From Gemmatimonadota bacterium (GTDB taxonomy: Bacteria > Gemmatimonadota > Gemmatimonadetes > Longimicrobiales > Longimicrobiaceae): a DNA stretch of 10,645 nt. The notes beneath the pieces are model-generated. The model had not been told where the DNA came from. It saw only the letters and a program-made list of their open reading frames with translations, and ran no database searches. This document shows, piece after piece, positions 5,287 through 10,645 of this stretch. Numbering within the stretch: position 1 is the stretch's first letter; every line of letters starts with the position of its first letter. Location of the stretch: assembly GCA_019240375.1 (NCBI GenBank), contig JAFAYN010000302.1:1-10645 (forward strand). The letters run 5' to 3'. Made by a program: the position numbers and the translations under genes.

Positions 5287-6528
5287 TCAGGCGACCTCCT
5301 GGTTCCCCCTCCGGCCGCCCTGCCGCTCCCGCCTGTGGCGGACCTTCTGGGCGTACATGGCGTCGTCGGCCAGGCGGATCGCCGCCTCCAGCTGCTCGGC
5401 GTCGTCGTAGTCCGCGCTCCCCATGCTGAGGAGGAGCGGGAGCGCCCCTTCCGCTTCGGCCTCCGCGTTCATCCGCGCGATCCGCTCCTCCAGGAGCGGC
5501 TGGATCTCGTCGGCGCGGGTCCCCGGGAGGACGAGGAGGAACTCGTCGCCCCCCCACCGGTAGAGCCGGTCCAGGGGGCGCGTCGCCTGGTGGAAGCTGT
5601 CGGCCAGGCGGCGCAGGATCTCGTCCCCCACCGCGTGGCCGTAGCCGTCGTTGGTGTCCTTGAGGTTGTCCAGGTCGATCATCACCACCGCCCCGAAGGT
5701 CGCGCGGGCCCCTTCCAGCCCCACCCCCTCCGTGAACGCCCGGCGGTTCAGGCACCCGGTCAGCGTGTCGTACAGCGCCACCCGGCGGAGCCGGTCGTGC
5801 GCCACCGCCAGCTCCGAGTGCGCGTCGGTCACCTCCCGCCGCTCGTCCTCCATCAGGAGCACCACCATCCCGTACCCCAGGAGCATCTGGAGGAGGAGGT
5901 CGAAGTAGGCGTTGTACTGGATCAGCCAGCGGAGGGGCTCCGGGGCGCCGGACCGCCCCTGCACCCCGAAGGCGACGAAGTACAGCGCCCACAGGATGGT
6001 GACGAAGGCGAAGAAGCTCCCCGTGGCGCGGCTCCCCAGGGTGCGGCGGGAGGGCGGGAGGCGGAGGAAGCGGAAGGCGCAGTAGCCCAGCGACAGCACG
6101 GCGACGGGGCTCTGCCAGAGGACGATGGCGCTGAGGCCGTGCGAGATCCCCACCGAGACCAGGGTGTACCCCGCCGCCGCGGCGACGGCGTACCGCACCA
6201 CCCGCCGCGCCCTCCGGCCGGAGCAGTACAGCACCGTCCCCGCGACCAGGAGGGCGAAGTACAGGAGCTTGGCGAAGTGGTAGACCAGGTACAGACCGCG
6301 GACGAGCGGGGCCGGCTCCGGGACGGAGCGGAGGAGGACGAAGCGGACCACCAGCGCGCCGATCGCCACGGCCACCGCCAGCCAGGCGCGCCCCCACAGA
6401 CGGAAGTACCCGCGCCGGCGGGCGTGGTGGCGGAGAAGGGAAAAGAGCGCCACCAGGAGCACGGCTCCGCCGAGCTGCACGTGCAGCCCGATGATCGCGA
6501 TCAGGGCGCGGACTTCCTTGCTCGGCAT
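5287..6528 (-). CDS. seven-helix membrane GGDEF protein (probable diguanylate cyclase)
   Basis: A 413-residue inner-membrane protein. Seven hydrophobic segments (about 8-32, 46-67, 77-101, 110-130, 132-155, 170-190, 203-226) form an N-terminal sensor region that I do not match to a named MASE family. A helical linker (227-250) leads to a GGDEF domain from about 251: LYDTLTGCLNRRAF (252-265) is the standard opening, MIDLDNLKDTND (283-294) holds metal-binding Asp285, and RWGGDEF (324-330) is the active site. RPLD (317-320), five residues before GGDEF, is an intact RxxD inhibitory site. It should therefore make cyclic di-GMP from two GTP, with product inhibition. No EAL domain is present. The start at 6528 is placed just before the first helix. 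An in-frame ATG at 6687 would add 53 residues and sits 18 bases after a TATATT box. Neither start has a Shine-Dalgarno. Confidence 0.9.
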   Translation of the reverse strand: MPSKEVRALIAIIGLHVQLGGAVLLVALFSLLRHHARRRGYFRLWGRAWLAVAVAIGALVVRFVLLRSVPEPAPLVRGLYLVYHFAKLLYFALLVAGTVLYCSGRRARRVVRYAVAAAAGYTLVSVGISHGLSAIVLWQSPVAVLSLGYCAFRFLRLPPSRRTLGSRATGSFFAFVTILWALYFVAFGVQGRSGAPEPLRWLIQYNAYFDLLLQMLLGYGMVVLLMEDERREVTDAHSELAVAHDRLRRVALYDTLTGCLNRRAFTEGVGLEGARATFGAVVMIDLDNLKDTNDGYGHAVGDEILRRLADSFHQATRPLDRLYRWGGDEFLLVLPGTRADEIQPLLEERIARMNAEAEAEGALPLLLSMGSADYDDAEQLEAAIRLADDAMYAQKVRHRRERQGGRRGNQEVA

Positions 6529-6704
6529 CCGGTGGGTTCTTGCGTGAAGCGGCGCGGCAGGGAGGGGGTGGAAGAGCTGCCCGAATCTAAGCGATCCGTG
6601 CGGGGGTGCGCCATACCGGCTCACGCGCGGGAAGAAAAGGCCGTAATGTCCCGTTCGTCGGGCCCGGGCCCTCCGGTGCTCTTGCATGTGGCCCGGCCGC
6701 GCAA

Positions 6705-6712
6705 CAATATAC
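6705..6712. promoter_or_regulatory. candidate shared -10 element (CAATATAC)
   Basis: Identical 8-mer to 710-717. It reads TATATT towards the GGDEF gene (18 bases before the ATG at 6687) and TATACT towards susC (about 310 bases before its ATG). TATACT matches TATAAT at 5 of 6 positions, though no good -35 is seen on the plus strand. Symmetrical -10 elements that fire both ways are known in bacteria; use here is inference. Confidence 0.4.
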
Positions 6713-7010
6713 TTCGGTACACACTATCGTCATGGTGGAGGCGGCCCGCTCCCCGGGGCCCACTCTTCCGCCCGACCGCCTTTCCAGAATCTCCCGGACC
6801 CCGCCGAACGCCGTTCCGCGAGGTCCCGCGGGCATACCGACACACTCCCGTCTCACCCCGCGCGCCGGCCACCCGCCGGTCGCGTGCGCTCGTCGCGGCC
6901 CCTGGGGCCACGATCCGATCCCGGCCGCAGTCCGGCGCCGAGCATCCCCGTCCCCGAAAGGAGGTCCACCGGAGTCTTCGTTCGTCGTAGTCTCACCAGT
7001 CCACCTGTTC

Positions 7011-7015
7011 GGAGG
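7011..7015 (+). promoter_or_regulatory. Shine-Dalgarno of susC-like gene
   Basis: GGAGG, continuing as GGAGGAAG, with 4 bases between GGAGG and the ATG at 7020. Together with the signal peptide that follows, it fixes the start and rules out the longer frame from 6606. Confidence 0.85.
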
Positions 7016-7019
7016 AAGT

Positions 7020-10000
7020 ATGCTCAAACGCATGTTGCTGCTTCTCATGTCGTTCGCGCTGCTCGGCGGGGTGCACCCCGCGGCGGCGCAGCAACGACAG
7101 ATCTCGGGTACCGTGAGCGGGGCCAACCAGGCTCCCCTGGCGGGCGCGGCGGTCACCATCACCGGAACCCGCCGCGGCGTGGTCACGGACGCCCGGGGCC
7201 ACTTCGCCATCGCGGTCCCGGAGGGCGAGGCCCGCTTCACCGTGAGCCAGCTCGGCTACACCAGCAAGCAGGTCGTGGTACCGGCGGGACAGAGCACCCT
7301 CGACGTCCGGCTCGAGCAGGACGTCCTCAACCTCGAGGGGCTGGTGGTGACCGGTCAGGCCACCTCGGTGCGCCGGCAGAACGTCGCCAACGCGGTGGCC
7401 GTGGTGTCGGCGCAGGAGCTGGAGCGCGCCCCCGCGCAGACCGTGGAAAAGGCGCTGCAGGGGAAGATCGCAGGCGCGGCCATCTCCACCAACTCCGGCG
7501 CCCCGGGCGGCGGCGCGCAGGTCCGCATCCGCGGCGTCTCGTCGCTGATCGGCAACTCCGAGCCGCTGTACGTGGTGGACGGCGTGGTGCTCAGCAACGC
7601 CTCGATCCCGGGCGGCGCCAACGTGATCAGCGGCGCCGGCACGCGCACCGACCTGTACTCGGTGCAGGACAACGTCGTGAACCGCGTGGCCGACATCAAC
7701 CCGGCCGACATCGAGAACGTGGAAGTGCTCAAGGGCGCCTCCGCCTCGGCGATCTACGGCTCCAAGGCGGCCAACGGCGTGGTGATCATCACCACCAAGC
7801 GCGGCCGGGCGGGGAAGACGCAGTATCGCCTCAGCCAGCGCTTCGGCTACTCGGAGCAGTCGCGCGAGCTGGGCTCGCGCGACTGGACCCGCGACGAGGC
7901 CATCGCCCAGTACTGCCCCAGCAAGGCGGCCTCGTGCCTCGCCGAGCTCATCACCCCGTACTTCAACGCCGACGGCTCGCCCGTCGCGACCTATGACAAC
8001 GAGGCGGCGGTGTTCGGGCGGCGCGCCCCCGGGCGTGAGACCAACCTCACCGTGAGCGGCGGGACCGAGGCGACCCGGTACTACGTGTCCGGTACCCTGC
8101 TCGACGAGAAGGGGATCGCGGCGAACACCGGGTACCAGAAGCAGGGCGTGCGCGTGTCCGTGGACCAGAACCTGGGGAGCCGCGGCAAGATCAGCGCTTC
8201 CAACAACCTGCTCCACTCGGTGGCCGCCCGCGGCCTGACCGGGAACGACAACAACGGCGTCAGCTACTACGCGGCCATCTCCTTCACGCCCAGCTTCTAC
8301 AACCTGGCGCGGCAGGAGAACGGGCTGTACCTGGCGAACCCGTTCGCGGCCAGCAACCCGGTGCAGACCGCGGCCATGAGCCAGAACGACGAGAACGTCT
8401 GGCGCAACGTCACGGCGCTGAACTTCAGCTACGACCTCCTCCACAGCGACCGGCAGTCGTTGCGCGCGGTGGCCACCGGCGGCGTCGACTACTTCCTGCA
8501 GCGGAACATCCTGTACTACCCGCCGACGCTGCAGTTCGAGCCCAACGACAAGCTCCCGGGCACCGCGGTCAACGCCAACGCGGGGAGCACCGACCTGACC
8601 GGGAACGCCAACCTGGTCCACACCTTCTCCCCGACGTCCGGCTCCTTCACCGCCACCACCTCGGTGGGCGCGCAGTACTCGGACGTGGACCTGACGTTCA
8701 ACACCATCGCGGGCCGCAACCTCACGGGTGACATCCGCATCCCCGAGCTGGCCGCCAACGTCAAGGTGGACGGCTACCGCACCCGCAACCGCGACCTGGG
8801 GGTCTTCGCCCAGGAAGAGCTGCTCATGTTCAGCGACCGGCTGAACCTGACGGGGAGCCTGCGCGCGGACCGGAGCAGCGGCGACGCGGACCCGGAGAAG
8901 TACTACTACTATCCCAAGGCCGCGGCCTCCTTCCGCTTCGGCGAGCTGGCCGGGTGGCTCAACGACTTCAAGGTGCGCGGCGCCTTCGGATCGAGCGGCA
9001 ACCAGCCCCTCTTCGGGCAGAAGTTCACCCGCCTGCAGCCGGGCGTGAACGTGGAGGGGAACCCCGCGCTGACCGTGCAGGGGAACGTGGGCGCGCCGGA
9101 CCTGCGTCCCGAGCGGGCCACCGAGCTGGAAGGCGGCTTCGACGCCACCCTGTTCGGCGGGAACGCGCGCTTCGAGTTCACCGCGTACAACAAGCGGGTC
9201 ACCGACTTCCTGCTGTCGCGCGGCCTGGCCTCGTCCACGGGCTTCGTCACCTACTACTTCAACGGCGGCGCGCTGAACGCGCACGGCATCGAGATGATGC
9301 TCGAGGCGACCCCGGTGCGCACCGCGGGCTTCGACTGGATCTCGCGCACCACCTTCGCGGCCAACCGCCAGAAGATCGTGGACCTCCCGGTCCCCGCCTT
9401 CCGTCCGGCGAGCTCCAGCTTCGGCTTCCTGTACGGCGGCTACAAGATCCAGGACGAGGAGTCGCCGACGGCCATGATCGGGTACGCGGGCCGCGACGCC
9501 ACGAAGACCGGCAGCCCGCGCATCGAGAAGGTGTACGGCGACGCGGAGCCGGACTTCCAGATGGGCTTCACCAACGACTTCCACCTGGGCCGCTTCACCC
9601 TTTCCTCGCTCCTGGACTGGAGCAAGGGCGGGCTGATCGCCAACCTGACGCGGAGCTACTACGACGACGCGGCGAACTCGCCGGACTACCTCCGTCCCTC
9701 CAACGTCACCAAGACGCGTACGCTGGCCGAGTGCGGCCCGCGCTGCCTGTCGGGCGAGGAGCGCGAGGAGCTGACCGCCGCCTCGTACTCGGTGTACATC
9801 GAGGACGCCTCGTTCCTGAAGCTGCGCGAGGTGTCGCTCACCTACGAGCTGCCGGGGAACATGCTGGGCCGGATCGGCAACTCGGTCAGCGACGCGCGGA
9901 TCTCGCTCAGCGCCCGCAACCCGTGGATGTGGACCGCCTACACCGGGCTCGACCCCGAGGTCAGCAACTTCGGTAACCGCTCGGTCGGCCGGAACATCGA

Positions 10001-10058
10001 CGTGACGCCGTTCCCGCCGAGCCGCAGCTTCTGGCTCACCGTCAACCTCGGGTTCTGA
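7020..10058 (+). CDS. SusC/RagA-family TonB-dependent outer-membrane transporter
   Basis: A 1012-residue outer-membrane barrel that should import a substrate handed over by the SusD-like lipoprotein encoded next, using TonB energy. Order of parts: signal peptide (1-23, basic start, LLLLMSFALLGG, cut after AAA); carboxypeptidase-regulatory-like domain (about 27-99, ISGTVSGANQAPLAGAAVTI, then GHFAIAVPEGEARF and LGYTSKQVVV) typical of SusC; a Ton-box-like LEGLVVTGQ (105-113); plug domain (about 118-262) with QVRIRGVSS (167-175), PLYVVDGVVL and the SusC signature VEVLKGASASAIYGSKAANG (234-253); then a long barrel ending RSFWLTVNLGF with the terminal phenylalanine needed for BAM insertion. Only four cysteines are seen, in two close pairs: 299/306 and 905/909. 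The length is normal. The substrate (glycan, peptide or other) is not shown by sequence; no glycoside hydrolase lies in view. Confidence 0.96.
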   Translation: MLKRMLLLLMSFALLGGVHPAAAQQRQISGTVSGANQAPLAGAAVTITGTRRGVVTDARGHFAIAVPEGEARFTVSQLGYTSKQVVVPAGQSTLDVRLEQDVLNLEGLVVTGQATSVRRQNVANAVAVVSAQELERAPAQTVEKALQGKIAGAAISTNSGAPGGGAQVRIRGVSSLIGNSEPLYVVDGVVLSNASIPGGANVISGAGTRTDLYSVQDNVVNRVADINPADIENVEVLKGASASAIYGSKAANGVVIITTKRGRAGKTQYRLSQRFGYSEQSRELGSRDWTRDEAIAQYCPSKAASCLAELITPYFNADGSPVATYDNEAAVFGRRAPGRETNLTVSGGTEATRYYVSGTLLDEKGIAANTGYQKQGVRVSVDQNLGSRGKISASNNLLHSVAARGLTGNDNNGVSYYAAISFTPSFYNLARQENGLYLANPFAASNPVQTAAMSQNDENVWRNVTALNFSYDLLHSDRQSLRAVATGGVDYFLQRNILYYPPTLQFEPNDKLPGTAVNANAGSTDLTGNANLVHTFSPTSGSFTATTSVGAQYSDVDLTFNTIAGRNLTGDIRIPELAANVKVDGYRTRNRDLGVFAQEELLMFSDRLNLTGSLRADRSSGDADPEKYYYYPKAAASFRFGELAGWLNDFKVRGAFGSSGNQPLFGQKFTRLQPGVNVEGNPALTVQGNVGAPDLRPERATELEGGFDATLFGGNARFEFTAYNKRVTDFLLSRGLASSTGFVTYYFNGGALNAHGIEMMLEATPVRTAGFDWISRTTFAANRQKIVDLPVPAFRPASSSFGFLYGGYKIQDEESPTAMIGYAGRDATKTGSPRIEKVYGDAEPDFQMGFTNDFHLGRFTLSSLLDWSKGGLIANLTRSYYDDAANSPDYLRPSNVTKTRTLAECGPRCLSGEEREELTAASYSVYIEDASFLKLREVSLTYELPGNMLGRIGNSVSDARISLSARNPWMWTAYTGLDPEVSNFGNRSVGRNIDVTPFPPSRSFWLTVNLGF

Positions 10059-10060
10059 CC

Positions 10061-10645
10061 ATGAAGCGCATCCACATGAAACGCCGCGCCTACCTTTCCG
10101 TGCTGTCCGGGGCGCTCGTGCTCGGCGCCTGCAACCCGGACCTCACGGTCCCGGACTACAATTACGGGAGCCTGCAGGACCTGCAGAACAACCCGACCAA
10201 CGCCGCCATCGCCTCGACGGCCGTGGGGTTGATCCACACCAGCCGCCAGAACATGGACCGGCTGGTGCTCCTGGGCGGGCACCCCGGGCGCGAGGGGTAC
10301 TACCTGGATCCCAACGAGCCGCGCTACGTCCGGCAGCTCGCGCTGGGCGTCCCCGACGCCTCGGACTTCACGGGGAGCGTCTACTGGGCGATCCCGTACG
10401 CCAACGTGCGCGCGGAGAACATCCTGCTGTCGGTGATCGGCAACCCCAAGCTGACCTTCAGCGAGGCGGAGCGCGAGGCGGTCCGCGGCTTCGCCAAGAC
10501 GGTGGAGGCGTACGACCTGCTGAACCAGCTGCAGCTCCGGGAGAAGATCCCGGTGACGGTCAGCGACGACCCCACCGAGCCGGCCCCGATCGTGGAGCGC
10601 GCCGCGGCGTACGAGACGATCGCCAAGCTGCTGGACGAGGGCGCG
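10061..10645 (+). CDS. SusD/RagB-like surface lipoprotein, 5' part
   Basis: The first 195 codons of a gene that runs past the window. It begins 2 bases after the susC stop, so the pair is almost certainly co-transcribed and translationally coupled. The N-terminus is a lipoprotein signal: basic MKRIHMKRRA, hydrophobic YLSVLSGALVLG, lipobox LGAC with Cys24. CNPDLTVPDYN then replaces the usual SusD start. The following helices (SLQDLQNNPTNAAIASTAVG, 37-56; YWAIPYANVRAENILLSVI, about 109-127; FSEAEREAVRGFAKTVEAYD) match the TPR-like N-terminal half of RagB/SusD proteins, which cap the SusC barrel and bind the substrate. A second ATG at 10076 would give a shorter, equally good signal peptide; no Shine-Dalgarno decides between them. 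The ligand-binding C-terminal part is outside the window. Confidence 0.9.
   Translation, partial: MKRIHMKRRAYLSVLSGALVLGACNPDLTVPDYNYGSLQDLQNNPTNAAIASTAVGLIHTSRQNMDRLVLLGGHPGREGYYLDPNEPRYVRQLALGVPDASDFTGSVYWAIPYANVRAENILLSVIGNPKLTFSEAEREAVRGFAKTVEAYDLLNQLQLREKIPVTVSDDPTEPAPIVERAAAYETIAKLLDEGA

Larger units (their letters stand above)
6529..7019. promoter_or_regulatory. divergent intergenic region between GGDEF gene and susC
   Basis: 491 bases without a convincing gene if the GGDEF protein starts at 6528. An AT island at about 6701-6735 contains CAATATAC (6705-6712). On the minus strand this is TATATT, with ATGACG as a possible -35 (4 of 6 matches to TTGACA, 16-base spacer). On the plus strand it is TATACT. 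A perfect Shine-Dalgarno AAAGGAGGT (6957-6965) has no start codon at working distance. The susC frame stays open upstream to 6606, but that sequence is Pro/Arg/Ser noise without a signal peptide. No obvious riboswitch, operator or terminator seen. Confidence 0.5.

Noticed and set aside
5335..6990. 551-residue plus-strand frame opposite the GGDEF gene
   Set aside because: Val/His/Arg/Glu-rich shadow; the minus strand has clear GGDEF motifs and membrane helices.
6606..7019. 138-residue N-terminal extension of the susC frame
   Set aside because: No signal peptide or family similarity; a clear Shine-Dalgarno and signal peptide mark the start at 7020.
6993..9584. 863-residue open frame antisense to the susC gene
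   Set aside because: Composition is Val/Gly/His/Arg/Glu-rich without domains. It is the usual stop-free shadow opposite a high-GC gene with strong third-position bias.
1..10645. CRISPR array, tRNA, rRNA, insertion sequence or attachment site
   Set aside because: Reading both strands by eye I saw no spaced repeats, tRNA-like cloverleaf, transposase or terminal inverted repeats.

Overview
The window is high-GC bacterial DNA (roughly 70% G+C by eye). Two features suggest a Gemmatimonadota bacterium, possibly Longimicrobiaceae-like: a SusC/SusD-type outer-membrane pair in a non-Bacteroidetes GC context, and frequent genes without a clear Shine-Dalgarno. The taxonomic call is inference. Nothing here looks like a prophage, transposon, CRISPR array, rRNA or tRNA. 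The gene set is mostly stand-alone enzymes plus one nutrient-uptake locus.

Left part (1-859): the window opens inside a plus-strand gene. Its surviving C-terminus (charged helix, then one membrane segment) resembles the membrane end of DUF5706/PycTM-type proteins. It converges on a minus-strand group II truncated hemoglobin. A 166-base divergent intergenic region follows.

Plus-strand cluster (860-4080): a HEAT-like repeat protein with a very basic tail, a TIGR00027/LCMT-type SAM methyltransferase, an SRPBCC/AHSA1-like protein, and a secreted alpha/beta-hydrolase of the BD-FAE/acetylesterase type. Gaps are about 40-100 bases. A good hairpin follows the HEAT gene, and small hairpins overlap the stops of the methyltransferase and the hydrolase, so this may be several short transcripts rather than one operon.

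Minus-strand cluster (4090-6528 or 6687): a seven-helix membrane GGDEF protein (probable diguanylate cyclase with an intact I-site), a possible 31-residue aromatic-rich small ORF just after it, then two GNAT acetyltransferases of different subfamilies. The second GNAT converges on the hydrolase with only 9 bases between stops.

Right part (7020-10645): a complete SusC/RagA-like TonB-dependent transporter (1012 aa), then 2 bases later the start of a SusD-like lipoprotein that runs off the window. Together they would bind and import an unidentified polymer, oligosaccharide or peptide across the outer membrane. The long intergenic region before susC is shared with the divergent GGDEF gene.

No clearly new defence or mobile system is visible. 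The best leads are the partial PycTM-like gene at the left edge, the 31-residue ORF after the GGDEF gene, and an identical CAATATAC element in both divergent intergenic regions, placed almost identically upstream of the minus-strand ATGs.
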